Of a DNA stretch of 52,268 nucleotides, positions 9,186 through 17,363 are shown piece after piece. This stretch comes from Phycisphaera sp. (lineage in GTDB: Bacteria; Planctomycetota; Phycisphaerae; Phycisphaerales; Phycisphaeraceae). Positions within the stretch are counted from its first letter, which is position 1. Every line of letters begins with the position of its first letter. Below the pieces are notes generated by a model. The model worked only from the letters and a program-made list of their open reading frames with translations, ran no database searches and was not told the DNA's origin. The position numbers and the translations under genes are program-made. The stretch lies in NCBI GenBank assembly GCA_028285385.1, contig JANQPR010000008.1:1-52268 (forward strand), in the 5' to 3' direction.

Positions 9186-10370
9186 TTAGTCGCTCTCGAT
9201 GGCAAGCTCGAGCGACCGCTCGTAGCCGTCGATGGTGCGTTCGAGGGTGAAGTGTTCGCGTCGCTCTAGAGCGCGTCGGCGCATCGAGTCGAGCGGTGCC
9301 TCGAGCAGGCCGTACATCTTGGCACCCCAATCGATCGGATCGGTGGACTGACAGAGGATGCCGCAGCTCTGTTCCAGCGTGTCGAACGGGTGACCGGGCG
9401 GTGGGTCGATTAGTTCCTCGTGCGGGCCGATGTCGGACGCAAGGACGGGCAGGCCGGCGGCCAGTGCTTCGAGGACCGCGTTGGGCATTCCTTCCTCGCG
9501 GCTCGTGCTCACGAAAGCGGTCGCGTGTTTGAGCAGCCAGGCTTTTTCGAAGCCGTCGCGCTGTCCGAGCACCAGTACGATATCACCTATCTCGTGCTCG
9601 GCGATCACCGACCGCACGGTGTTGAGGTCCGGCCCGTCGCCCACCACCGCGTAACGGACATGTTTCTCTCTGAATCGTTCGGCTTCCTCTGCGACGGCGC
9701 GGATCGCCAACGGCACACGCTTCACTGGCGCGACACGTCCGAGATGAAGCAAGAACCGCTCGCCTTCTTGAAGTGGCAACGACCCGCGATCCGCGGCGGC
9801 GAGTTGGGCGTCGAACGCCGCCAGATCGATTCCGTTGGGTACCTGGTCGATCGGTGGCAACGCTTCCAACGAGAGCTCCGTGATCTGGCGGATACGCATG
9901 GTCAGCCACCGACTGAGCGACGCGACACGGTCGGCATCGCGGTATCCGGCGGCGATGGCGCGTCGGACGCCCGGCTTCTTGAGGCCGTGGAAGTTCGGGT
10001 AGAGGTCGCCGCCGCGGGGGCTGACCACGATCTTGACCCCGAGCTTCGCCGCTACGCGCGTCGCGGCGTAACCGGTCGGATACGCGTAGAAACAAAGCAC
10101 GACTTCGAACGGATCATCGCGGAAGGCGCGGGCCAACGCACGCCCCAGTACGCCCGGCCAGAGGTGCTGCGCCGGCGGCCGACGGTACCGGCGGACGGGG
10201 TAAGGGAGGTCACGGTCGCACACGCGGTCGGCGTTAGCGTCGCCCGTGTGTTGGGCGAGCACGGATACGGCATGGCCGCGGTTACGCAGGCCGCGCACGA
10301 TGGTGTCGGCCATGCGTTCGGCGCCGCCAGCGCTGGGCAGGAAGTTCGGCGTGAAAAGGCAGACACGCAT
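9186..10370 (-). CDS. Glycosyltransferase family 4
   Basis: 394 residues with a GT-B fold. The N-terminal acceptor half begins MRVCLFTPNFLPSAGGAERM, a Gly-rich loop typical of GT4. The C-terminal donor half has LLHLGRVAPVKR and STSREEGMPNAVLEALAAG, the E-x7-E motif that binds the nucleotide-sugar. It should be cytoplasmic or membrane-associated and add a sugar during surface glycan synthesis. It lies 15 bp downstream of the methyltransferase gene on the same strand, so the two are probably one transcript. The specific sugar cannot be told. Confidence 0.93.
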   Translation of the reverse strand: MRVCLFTPNFLPSAGGAERMADTIVRGLRNRGHAVSVLAQHTGDANADRVCDRDLPYPVRRYRRPPAQHLWPGVLGRALARAFRDDPFEVVLCFYAYPTGYAATRVAAKLGVKIVVSPRGGDLYPNFHGLKKPGVRRAIAAGYRDADRVASLSRWLTMRIRQITELSLEALPPIDQVPNGIDLAAFDAQLAAADRGSLPLQEGERFLLHLGRVAPVKRVPLAIRAVAEEAERFREKHVRYAVVGDGPDLNTVRSVIAEHEIGDIVLVLGQRDGFEKAWLLKHATAFVSTSREEGMPNAVLEALAAGLPVLASDIGPHEELIDPPPGHPFDTLEQSCGILCQSTDPIDWGAKMYGLLEAPLDSMRRRALERREHFTLERTIDGYERSLELAIESD

Positions 10371-10385
10371 GTGGCGAGCGTTGCT

Positions 10386-11141
10386 CTACTGCGGCCGGAC
10401 CCGGCACACCGCGGCCTGGGTGTAGCGGTGGGAGATGCCCTTCCGAAGCAGCCTCCAGCGCTCCTTGATCATGTACCGCGACCATCCAACTTTGAACGCC
10501 GGCAACAGCACGTGCCGGTCGACCGAGAAGCCCGACGCATCGAGATACGCCCGGAGTTCCGCTCGGTTCCACTCACGCACGTGCTCGGCCTTGGGGCTGC
10601 GGTTGTTGCTGGTTCCACGCCTGACGTCGCGCTCGGGGGTTGAGACCACGACGACGCTGTTGGCGTGGCAATGCGCCCTAATGAAATCCAGCAGCATGTC
10701 GGGGTCGAGCAGGTGCTCGATCACGTCGACCGACATGACGAGGTCATAAGTGCCCAGGCCCGTCGCGTCGGGCTTTTCGAAATCCGCGGAGGTCAGGCTG
10801 AGGTCGGGCAGCAGTTGCCTCGACGCCTCGACGCAGCTTGGCTGGTCGACGCCGGTCACGTCGGCGAAGGGGTTCAGCAGATCGTGCAGCTTGTGCCCCA
10901 GGCCGCAGCCGACGTCGAGCACGGTCTTGAGGCCGCGCTCGCGTACCAAGCCGGCGGCGAGGTCGTAGACGGCGTATTGGGCGTACCGGGAGAGCAGCAG
11001 CCGGGTTGGGTTCCAGTAGTCCCCGGCTTCTTCTTCGAGGGTCGCGTTGACGGTGCGGTGCTCGTACCCAGGTTTGATGCCGTAGGTTTTGGCGGGGGCG
11101 GCGTCGAAGGTCGGGAGTGGTGGGGAAGCGGTCGCGTTCAT
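10386..11141 (-). CDS. Class I SAM-dependent methyltransferase
   Basis: 251 residues from ATG 11141; a TTG at 11171 is possible but less likely because the divergent kinase gene begins at 11187. The SAM-binding motif VLDVGCGLGHKLHDLL is followed by VTGVDQPSC, the acidic end of beta 2. YDLVMSVDVIEHLLDPD is motif II. This is the Methyltransf_11/23 pattern seen in sugar and polyketide methyltransferases. The position before a GT4 gene and beside an asparagine-synthase-like gene suggests it decorates a surface glycan. The acceptor is unknown. Confidence 0.88.
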   Translation of the reverse strand: MNATASPPLPTFDAAPAKTYGIKPGYEHRTVNATLEEEAGDYWNPTRLLLSRYAQYAVYDLAAGLVRERGLKTVLDVGCGLGHKLHDLLNPFADVTGVDQPSCVEASRQLLPDLSLTSADFEKPDATGLGTYDLVMSVDVIEHLLDPDMLLDFIRAHCHANSVVVVSTPERDVRRGTSNNRSPKAEHVREWNRAELRAYLDASGFSVDRHVLLPAFKVGWSRYMIKERWRLLRKGISHRYTQAAVCRVRPQ

Positions 11142-11186
11142 GGGAGGCGGGCGATCGGTTGGGTAACGCAACGGTATGCTAAACCG

Positions 11187-11927
11187 ATGCCGGTTGACAC
11201 CGCGACAGACCCTGACTTTTCTCGTGTGGTCGTCGATGCCGAACCCGTCGAGGTGTTCAAGCGCGACGGCCGAAGCGAGGTCTGGCGGTGGGACGACGAC
11301 ACGGGGCGGGCTTGGGTGATCAAGCGGTTCTTACACCCGCCGTGGAAGCAGCGGCTGAGCGCAAGGCTCGGTCGACACCCGGCGCAACGCGAGCGGCGGT
11401 GGCACGAGCGGTTGGCGGTCGCGGGCGTCCCGGTCGCGGAGATCGCGGCGGGCGGGGTCGACTCGCAGGGCCGGCACTGGCTGGTCACCCCTTCCCTCGG
11501 GCCGTCGGTGTACAACTGGCTCCGCTACTGCGACGCGGAGCGTGACGTGGAGGCGCGACACGACTTCACCCGGCAGCTCGGGCGCCTCACCGGACAACTA
11601 CTCGCGATGCGCGTCCGCCACGGGGACCACAAGATCTCGAACGTGGTGATCCACACGACAGACGACGGAACGAGTCAACTGCACCTGATCGACGCCGGGG
11701 CGTGCGACGGGTTCAAGGGGACGCCGCTCCTGGGCGCGGCGCTTCCGATGCTGCTGAACCTGCACCGCAACGTCGCCGACGCAGCGACGTACCACGACAC
11801 GCCGGACGCAGTGAAGCCGACGCGGGCCGATCGGCTTCGCTTCCTCAAAGCGATGCTCGAGGCTTGGCCGAGCTACCCAGACGGGTTCCAGCACTTGCCA
11901 CGGAGCAAGGAGTTTCTCGAGGCCTAA
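11187..11927 (+). CDS. Lipopolysaccharide/Kdo kinase-like protein (WaaP/InaA type)
   Basis: 246 residues with a small protein-kinase-like fold. WVIKRFLHPPWKQRL carries the likely ATP-binding Lys, with MRVRHGDHKISNVVI as catalytic loop (H-G-D-x-K-x-x-N) and HLIDAGA in place of the DFG motif. This matches Kdo/WaaP-like kinases that phosphorylate lipid-A core sugars, and context in a glycan cluster agrees. ATG 11187 is chosen because the longer open frame upstream is antisense to the methyltransferase. TATGCT lies exactly 6 nt before ATG and there is no Shine-Dalgarno, suggesting a leaderless transcript. Its stop overlaps the convergent GT2 gene by 4 bp. Confidence 0.8.
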   Translation: MPVDTATDPDFSRVVVDAEPVEVFKRDGRSEVWRWDDDTGRAWVIKRFLHPPWKQRLSARLGRHPAQRERRWHERLAVAGVPVAEIAAGGVDSQGRHWLVTPSLGPSVYNWLRYCDAERDVEARHDFTRQLGRLTGQLLAMRVRHGDHKISNVVIHTTDDGTSQLHLIDAGACDGFKGTPLLGAALPMLLNLHRNVADAATYHDTPDAVKPTRADRLRFLKAMLEAWPSYPDGFQHLPRSKEFLEA

Positions 11928-12931
11928 CCGTGGAACCCGTGCTTCAGGACCTCGGCATAGAAGCGCGGGTTGAGCCACCGGCTGCGGACATCTGCGTAAG
12001 AAGGGTGTTGTGCGATCAGCGCGTCCATCAGCGCGGGGTGTGGGCCGCGGTACTTCTTCAGAACCGGGTAGCGGTCGATGAACTTGCCGAACTTGCTGTG
12101 CTTCCGGCGTTGCTTCTCTTCCTCGCTGAGCGTGCCCCACCAGAGCTTGTCGACCATCTCGAACTTCTCGTCGAGCTGGTCGCGGGTCTTGACCCAGCCG
12201 TAGTGGAAGACGCGGGCCTTGCGGCCGAGCAACAGCCCGTTGGTCTTCTGCGCTGTGCTTCCATGCCCGTCGACTTCAGCTGCCCAGCGGACGTGCGTGC
12301 CGAGGTGGCGTTTGTCGAGGTAGCCGTCGTTCACGTTCAGCACGTGCGGCGGCGGGTCGCGGAAGCCGGGGCCGCAGGCGTCGCCGAAGATCCTGCAGGT
12401 CCGGTCCAGCCGGACGACCCGGCAGGCCTTGTGGTACATCCACGGGTCGGTCGTCTCGTAGTCCAGCACGAAGTGCAGGTACCGGAACAGCAGCGCCTTG
12501 ACGTAGTCGGCGTCGGCCCAGCGACGCATGGCGGCGTCGACGAGCGACAGGTCGTCCTCATGAATCACTTCGTCGGCCTGGATGTAGAACCCCCAGGTGC
12601 AGCCGGTCTGCTCGGCGGCGCTCATCGCCTTGTTCGCCTCGATGGAGAGCACCTCGCCGTCGACCTGCACATCCGGCCACTGGGTGTCAACGATTTCGAT
12701 GGTCCCGCCTTGGCCGTGGTTCATCGCCGTGGTGTCGATGTTGGCGACGCGCTGACGGGTGTCGTCGTCGCTCTGCCCGACCGCGAACACAAAGCGCCGG
12801 CACAGCGGGAGCACGCTGCCGACAGCGGCCTCGACCGGGTAGTTCAGCTTGGTCAGGTTGCGCCCGAACGAAAAGCCGCAGACCGACGGCTCGGGACCGA
12901 TGCGTGAGTTGGAGCGCGTCGCCGTGGACAT
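11924..12931 (-). CDS. Glycosyltransferase family 2-like protein
   Basis: 335 residues from ATG 12931 (MSTATRSNSR). The longer open frame to 13207 is antisense to lepA and rejected. N-terminal FVFAVGQSDDDTRQ and IEIVDTQW are followed by EANKAMSAAEQTGCTWGFYIQADEVIHEDDL, which has the GT-A donor-site pattern with QADE in place of the usual DxD. The C-terminal half has LGRKARVFHYGWVKTRDQL and a basic segment. A role in building a surface glycan fits the neighbours. A TATAGT element lies 9 nt before the start and overlaps the lepA-side TATAAT. Confidence 0.8.
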   Translation of the reverse strand: MSTATRSNSRIGPEPSVCGFSFGRNLTKLNYPVEAAVGSVLPLCRRFVFAVGQSDDDTRQRVANIDTTAMNHGQGGTIEIVDTQWPDVQVDGEVLSIEANKAMSAAEQTGCTWGFYIQADEVIHEDDLSLVDAAMRRWADADYVKALLFRYLHFVLDYETTDPWMYHKACRVVRLDRTCRIFGDACGPGFRDPPPHVLNVNDGYLDKRHLGTHVRWAAEVDGHGSTAQKTNGLLLGRKARVFHYGWVKTRDQLDEKFEMVDKLWWGTLSEEEKQRRKHSKFGKFIDRYPVLKKYRGPHPALMDALIAQHPSYADVRSRWLNPRFYAEVLKHGFHG

Positions 12932-12940
12932 CCGGGCCGC

Positions 12941-12948
12941 ACTATAAT
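12941..12948. promoter_or_regulatory. Overlapping divergent -10 elements (GT2 gene and lepA)
   Basis: The 8-bp ACTATAAT reads TATAAT on the plus strand (12943-12948) toward lepA and TATAGT on the minus strand (12946-12941) toward the GT2 gene. No convincing -35 element is visible on either side. Confidence 0.45.
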
Positions 12949-12962
12949 GCGGGGCTCCGAAG

Positions 12963-12984
12963 CCCACGTGCCGATGCGCGTGGG
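12963..12984 (+). other. Stem-loop in the lepA leader
   Basis: CCCACG (12963-12968) can pair with CGTGGG (12979-12984), followed by TTTCTC. It lies between the -10 element and the lepA start, so it could be a weak attenuator or only a leader hairpin. A second 5-bp stem GGGCT/AGCCC overlaps just before it. Confidence 0.3.
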
Positions 12985-13034
12985 TTTCTCGCACTGCCCC
13001 GCCCGGACACGTTCCGACCGAAGACCCACGGCCC

Positions 13035-14849
13035 ATGCCCGCCGCCGACAACATCCGCAACTTCTGCATCATCGCCCACATCGACCACGGCAAGTCGACC
13101 CTGGCCGACCGCATGCTCATGGGCACGGGCGCGATGGACGACCGCACCAAGCAGGAGCAACGCCTCGACACGATGGAGCTCGAACGCGAGCGCGGGATCA
13201 CCATCAAGGCCGCCGCCGTCTCGGTCGAGCACGACTACGCGGGCAAACGGTACGAGTTGAACTTCATCGACACGCCCGGGCACGTCGATTTCCACTACGA
13301 GGTGTCGCGGGCGTTGGCGGCGTGCGAGGGCGCGATCCTGGTCGTTGACGCGACGCAGGGCGTCGAGGCCCAGACCGTGGCGAACCTGTACAAGGCCGTC
13401 GACGCCGACCTCGACCTGATCCCCGTGATCAACAAGATCGACCTGCCCAGCGCCGAGCCTGAGAAGCGGGCCGAGCAGGTCGAAGACGTGCTCGGGCTCG
13501 ACGCGGCCGACTGCATCATGACCTCGGCGAAGACCGGGCAGGGCGTCAACGAACTGCTCGACGCGATCTGCGAGCGCTTCCCGCCGCCCAAGGGCGACCC
13601 CGAGAAGCCGCTTCAGGCCCTGATCTTCGACGCCAAGTACGACGACTACCGCGGAGTGATCGTGTACTTCCGCGTCGTCAACGGCAGCTTCAAGAAGGGC
13701 GACCGCATCCTGATGATGGGCGCGAAGCGGACGTACCAGGTCACCGAGCTCGGCAAGTTCAAGCCCGACATGCACCCGACGAACGAACCGTTCGAGGCGG
13801 GGGACGTCGGCTACATGGTCGCCGCGATCAAATCACTCGAAGACGTCAACGTCGGCGACACGGTCACGCTCGACACCGCACGCTGCGACACCCCGCTCCC
13901 GGGCTACCAGGAGCCGCAGCCGATGGTGTACTGCGACTTCTACCCCTCCGGCGACACGCAGTTCGACGAGCTGCGCGACGCCATCGCCCGGCTGCACGTC
14001 AACGACGCGTCGTTCACCCACGAACCGTCGAACAGTGAGGCGTTGGGTTCCGGTTTCCGCTGCGGGTTCCTGGGCATGCTCCACATGGACATTATCCAGG
14101 AGCGCCTCGAGCGTGAGGGCGACGTCTCCATCGTGCAGACGGCGCCGACCGTCACGTACGAGGTCGTCGTCACGGGCAAGGGCGGCGAGAAGCAGACCAT
14201 CCACATCACCAACCCCGCCGAGCTGCCCGATCCGAGCAAGGTCAAAGAGATCCGCGAGCCGATCGTCGCCGCCGAGATCATCACGCCGACCACGAGCATC
14301 GGCGACATCATGAAGCTCTGCGAGCAGCGCCGCGGCGTCTACAAGAGCCAGAAGTTCCTGGCCGACGACCGGCAGATCCTGGAGTACGACCTGCCTCTGG
14401 CCGAGATCATCTACGACTTCTTCGACAAGCTGAAGTCGATCACCTCCGGCTACGGCACGATGGACTACCACGTCACCGGGTTCAAGGCCGACAACCTCGT
14501 CAAGATGGATGTGTTGGTCAACGGCAGCGCGGTCGAGGCGCTCTCGCTGATCGTGCACCGCAGCAAGGCCGAGTTCCGCGGCCGGCACCTGCTCAAACGC
14601 CTCAAGGAACAGATCGACCGGCACCTGTTCGAGATCCCGCTGCAGGCCGCGATCGGCGGCAAGATCATCGCCCGGGAGAACATCAAGGCCGTCGGCAAGA
14701 ACGTCACCGCCAAGTGCTACGGCGGCGACGTGACCCGCAAACGCAAGCTGCTCGAAAAACAGAAGAAGGGCAAGGAACGCATGAAGCGCGTCGGCACCGT
14801 CGACATCCCGCAGGAGGCGTTCATGTCGGTGCTGGACACGGGGGAATAA
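13035..14849 (+). CDS. lepA: Elongation factor 4 (back-translocating GTPase)
   Basis: 604 residues, the usual LepA length. The GTPase domain shows HIDHGKSTLADRM (P-loop), RGITIKA (switch I), DTPGHVDF (G3), NKIDLP (G4) and TSAKTGQG (G5). The C-terminal LepA-specific domain ends in a basic KRKLLEKQKKGKERMKRVG segment. It acts on ribosomes, moving back mistranslocated tRNAs. ATG 13035 (MPAADNIRNFCIIAHIDHG) matches the family N-terminus. It is divergent from the GT2 gene over a shared -10 region and is followed at once by the hicAB promoter. Confidence 0.97.
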   Translation: MPAADNIRNFCIIAHIDHGKSTLADRMLMGTGAMDDRTKQEQRLDTMELERERGITIKAAAVSVEHDYAGKRYELNFIDTPGHVDFHYEVSRALAACEGAILVVDATQGVEAQTVANLYKAVDADLDLIPVINKIDLPSAEPEKRAEQVEDVLGLDAADCIMTSAKTGQGVNELLDAICERFPPPKGDPEKPLQALIFDAKYDDYRGVIVYFRVVNGSFKKGDRILMMGAKRTYQVTELGKFKPDMHPTNEPFEAGDVGYMVAAIKSLEDVNVGDTVTLDTARCDTPLPGYQEPQPMVYCDFYPSGDTQFDELRDAIARLHVNDASFTHEPSNSEALGSGFRCGFLGMLHMDIIQERLEREGDVSIVQTAPTVTYEVVVTGKGGEKQTIHITNPAELPDPSKVKEIREPIVAAEIITPTTSIGDIMKLCEQRRGVYKSQKFLADDRQILEYDLPLAEIIYDFFDKLKSITSGYGTMDYHVTGFKADNLVKMDVLVNGSAVEALSLIVHRSKAEFRGRHLLKRLKEQIDRHLFEIPLQAAIGGKIIARENIKAVGKNVTAKCYGGDVTRKRKLLEKQKKGKERMKRVGTVDIPQEAFMSVLDTGE

Positions 14850-14852
14850 AGC

Positions 14853-14880
14853 TTGACGCACGTATAGCCGATGCTATACT
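14853..14880 (+). promoter_or_regulatory. Promoter of hicAB
   Basis: TTGACG and TATACT are spaced by 16 bp, the best sigma70-type match in the window. It starts 3 bp after the lepA stop and would begin transcription near 14887, leaving a leader of about 110 nt before hicA. Confidence 0.75.
14862..14879. promoter_or_regulatory. Putative HicB operator, perfect inverted repeat over the -10 box
   Basis: GTATAGC (14862-14868), spacer CGAT, GCTATAC (14873-14879). The 7-bp arms are perfect and the right arm covers most of the -10 hexamer. Binding by the ribbon-helix-helix domain of HicB would block the promoter. The binding itself is inference. Confidence 0.6.
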
Positions 14881-14887
14881 GGTTACG

Positions 14888-14986
14888 CGTGGGTTCTGCA
14901 AAAAACCCGAGCTGGTCTCGGGAGCCTCCCACGTGGGTGCGTAGGACGAAAGGGAAAGCTGCTGTAGTACGCCTACACCTTTTCCC
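14888..14986 (+). other. Structured leader RNA of hicAB
   Basis: The about 110-nt leader holds several consecutive perfect stems: GGGTT/AACCC (14891-14895 with 14904-14908), CCCGAG/CTCGGG with a 5-nt loop just after, GGGAG/CTCCC around a single C, the palindrome CCCACGTGGG, and a nested GGGAAA/TTTCCC enclosing TGTAG/CTACA. Some are mutually exclusive, so alternative folds are possible. I do not recognise a known RNA family. Confidence 0.4.
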
Positions 14987-14997
14987 GGAGTCGCAGG

Positions 14998-15201
14998 ATG
15001 CCCTCTCCCGTTCCCTTCCGCAAGGTCCGCAAACAACTCGAAGACGCCGGCTGGCAACTCGATCGCGTGACAGGTTCGCATCACATCTTTGTGAAGCTGA
15101 GCCACCGCAACATTATCGTTCCAGTCCACCGCAACAAGGTCAAGTGGGTCTATGCCCGGCAAATCGAAAAAGAGCTCGAAGAAGAAGGCCGCGAAGGCTG
15201 A
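14998..15201 (+). CDS. hicA: HicA-family mRNA interferase toxin
   Basis: 67 residues with the double-stranded-RNA-binding-like HicA fold: KVRKQLEDAGWQL, then VTGSHHIF carrying the catalytic His28 in the G-S-H motif, and NIIVPVHRNKVKW near the end. HicA cleaves mRNA and stops growth when free of HicB. GGAG sits 7 nt before ATG 14998. hicB starts 50 bp inside this gene in another frame, tying their translation together. The toxin-first order is normal for HicAB. Confidence 0.9.
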   Translation: MPSPVPFRKVRKQLEDAGWQLDRVTGSHHIFVKLSHRNIIVPVHRNKVKWVYARQIEKELEEEGREG

Positions 15202-15604
15202 GCCCACCAACCGTGACGGGCTCCCGCTGGATCGGCCGTTCGCGCCCAAGGTCTGGAAGCAGGCGGAGGCGTTGGCGGCCAAGTACCAGTTCGTGGTGAA
15301 GTATGAGCCTGAGGAGCCGTACTTCTATGCGTTCGGTGTCGAGGCCCGCGGCGCGATGGGCGGCGGGGAAACCATCGAAGCCTGCCATGAGGACATCCGT
15401 CGGTCCATGGCGCTCTGGGTAGCGTCGATGCTGGAGCACGGGGAGTCGCCGCCCCAGCCCGCGTCGGACGAGAAGCGCACGTCGCAAGTCAACGTGCGTC
15501 TGACCGAATCCGAGAAGTTCCGTATCGAGGAAGCCGCGAGGCAGGCGGGTTTCCGTGGGGTCTCCGATTTCGTCCGCACCGCGGCGCTGGATCGGGCGGG
15601 CTGA
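15152..15604 (+). CDS. hicB: HicB-family antitoxin with ribbon-helix-helix tail
   Basis: 150 residues. The N-terminus is Lys-rich (KSKKSSKKKAAKA). The middle matches the degenerate RNase H-like HicB domain: YFYAFGVEARGAMGGGETIEAC and a DIRRSMALW helix. The C-terminus (QVNVRLTESEKFRIEEAA, GFRGVSDFVRTAAL) is a ribbon-helix-helix DNA-binding domain. HicB should neutralise HicA and repress the operon through the palindrome at 14862-14879. The start at 15152 overlaps hicA by 50 bp; an in-frame later start would lose the basic tail only. Confidence 0.87.
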   Translation: MPGKSKKSSKKKAAKAEPTNRDGLPLDRPFAPKVWKQAEALAAKYQFVVKYEPEEPYFYAFGVEARGAMGGGETIEACHEDIRRSMALWVASMLEHGESPPQPASDEKRTSQVNVRLTESEKFRIEEAARQAGFRGVSDFVRTAALDRAG

Positions 15605-15638
15605 TGTTTAACAGGCTTGGCCTTGGCCTGACGGGCGC

Positions 15639-15651
15639 GTGACTATGTCAC
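15639..15651. repeat. Short palindrome before the HTTM gene
   Basis: GTGAC, TAT, GTCAC: perfect 5-bp arms, 9 bp before the HTTM start. It could be an operator; nothing else supports this. Confidence 0.25.
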
Positions 15652-15660
15652 ACGGGGACG

Positions 15661-17280
15661 ATGATGAAGTCATGGCGTGAACGCTACGCGGCGTGGTGGT
15701 TCGACGACCTGCCCTCAATGCACGGGGCGTTGCGGGCGTTTGTTTACCTCGCCCTCTTGCTGTTGGCGTACAAGAGCCTGAAGTCGCCGTTGATGGGCGT
15801 GGGGTTTTACGAGGCGACCGACGCGCGGTTGGTCCGCGCGTACGGGTCGTACGAGTGGCTCGGCGTGCCCTATATCGACCCGGCGTGGCTGAAGGCCCTC
15901 GCGTGGGCCACGGCCGGGGCGTGGCTCTGCGCGGGGATCGGGCTGGGGACGCGGGTCGCCTCGGTGGTCACCGCCGTTGGCTGCCTGCTCCTCTACGGCA
16001 TGTACTTCGGCACCAACGCGTTCAACCACTACTGGTTCCTGCCTGTGTACGCGTTTCTCGCGTTGTGCTTCGCGCGGAGCCGGGACGCCTGGTCGGTTGA
16101 TTCTTGCTTGAGGCGCCGGTGGGGCCGGAGCAACGCCGAGGTCTCGGTGATCGACACGGGGTTTGCGCGAAAGTTGGTGTTGCTGGCGGCGGTGGCGTTC
16201 TACTTCGCGGCGGGGGTGTCGAAGGTGGCGACCGCCGGGTGGGTCTGGGCCGACGGGCACACCGTGCACTACTTCGCGCTGACGCGTGGGACCGACTACC
16301 CACTGGCGCCGTTCCTCGGGGCTCGGCCGGGGTTGTGCACGCTGCTCGGGGCGGGCACGCTGGTGTTGGAGGTCGGCGCGCCGCTGGCGTTGTTCTCCCG
16401 CCACCTCCGCCACTTCTTCGTCTTCGGCTGGATCGGCATGCACGTGGGCATCCGCTACGGCATGGGCCCCGCCTATTGGCCGAACGTCGTCGTGCTAATG
16501 TTGTTGATCGACTGGAGTTGGCTTGCCACGGTTGCCTGGGGCTTCGTGCGACGCAACCTCCGTCCGCTCTGGGGAAAACGAAACGATCGACGTAACGGCG
16601 CTGCGCCGCCGCGGGGAACGTCGGCCGCGCTCTGGGGCGGCACGCTCGCGATGGTCGTCGCGTTCATCCCGGGCGTGTTCCAGGTGACGTGGTACCCGTT
16701 GACGAGCGTGTACATGTACTCGGCGTACTTCAGCGCGTCGAGCGACATCCGGGCCAACCACCCCCGCGCCGACTTCGCCGACGCCGAAGCGCTGCAGGCC
16801 ATCGCCCGCTCGATGCGCGACACGGGCATCAACCGTGAGGCCACGGAGTACCTCTGCTACCGGGCCGGACTCCGGCTGGTCCGCGACGACGCGCCGGCCG
16901 ACACGCTTTGGCTCTTCGACGGCTTGGGCACGGTCGATTGGAAACAGTGGGTGCTCGCGGTGGCTGGCCCTGTGCTGATCGACGACCTGGTCGCCAAGCC
17001 CGACGGACGGATCGCTTTCGACCCGGCCACCCCGGACACGCCCGGGCAGCGCTTCTTGTCCTGGTACGTCGACGTGATCCGGGACCGCGCCGACGCGGAC
17101 ACACTCCGCCGGTATGACCGCCTCGAGTTGGTCACGATCCTGAGCGATACGCCGGACGCAGCGCGGCCGCCGATGGAAGACGCGGTGCCCGACGCGTTCT
17201 GGGAGCACAACCTGGTCGAGATCACACCCCGGCCGGGCGCGCGAGCGGTCGCCCTCGCATCCGTTCGGCTGCACGATTGA
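15661..17280 (+). CDS. HTTM-domain multi-pass membrane protein
   Basis: 539 residues. About seven or eight hydrophobic helices fill residues 20-285. The sequence FNHYWFLPVYAFLALCFARSRDAWSVD and the FYFAAGVSKV segment match the HTTM domain, related to the membrane part of vitamin K-dependent gamma-carboxylase. A further helix lies near residues 320-345. The remaining C-terminal 190 residues are soluble and not recognised. Enzymatic activity cannot be inferred for bacterial HTTM proteins. Two adjacent ATGs (15661 and 15664) are equally possible starts. The gene ends just before a DinB-like gene. Confidence 0.8.
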   Translation: MMKSWRERYAAWWFDDLPSMHGALRAFVYLALLLLAYKSLKSPLMGVGFYEATDARLVRAYGSYEWLGVPYIDPAWLKALAWATAGAWLCAGIGLGTRVASVVTAVGCLLLYGMYFGTNAFNHYWFLPVYAFLALCFARSRDAWSVDSCLRRRWGRSNAEVSVIDTGFARKLVLLAAVAFYFAAGVSKVATAGWVWADGHTVHYFALTRGTDYPLAPFLGARPGLCTLLGAGTLVLEVGAPLALFSRHLRHFFVFGWIGMHVGIRYGMGPAYWPNVVVLMLLIDWSWLATVAWGFVRRNLRPLWGKRNDRRNGAAPPRGTSAALWGGTLAMVVAFIPGVFQVTWYPLTSVYMYSAYFSASSDIRANHPRADFADAEALQAIARSMRDTGINREATEYLCYRAGLRLVRDDAPADTLWLFDGLGTVDWKQWVLAVAGPVLIDDLVAKPDGRIAFDPATPDTPGQRFLSWYVDVIRDRADADTLRRYDRLELVTILSDTPDAARPPMEDAVPDAFWEHNLVEITPRPGARAVALASVRLHD

Positions 17281-17363
17281 GCCCCGGCGACGCCGGCATT
17301 GTTCGCGCCCGCGCCTACGCTCTGTGCATCGTCTGTGTTTTTTTCACGGCACAGGAGCCCGCC

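Noticed and set aside
14888..14986. Possible SRP RNA, tRNA or riboswitch
   Set aside because: The conserved GGAAGGAAGCAGC-type SRP core, a cloverleaf and known aptamer cores are not present.
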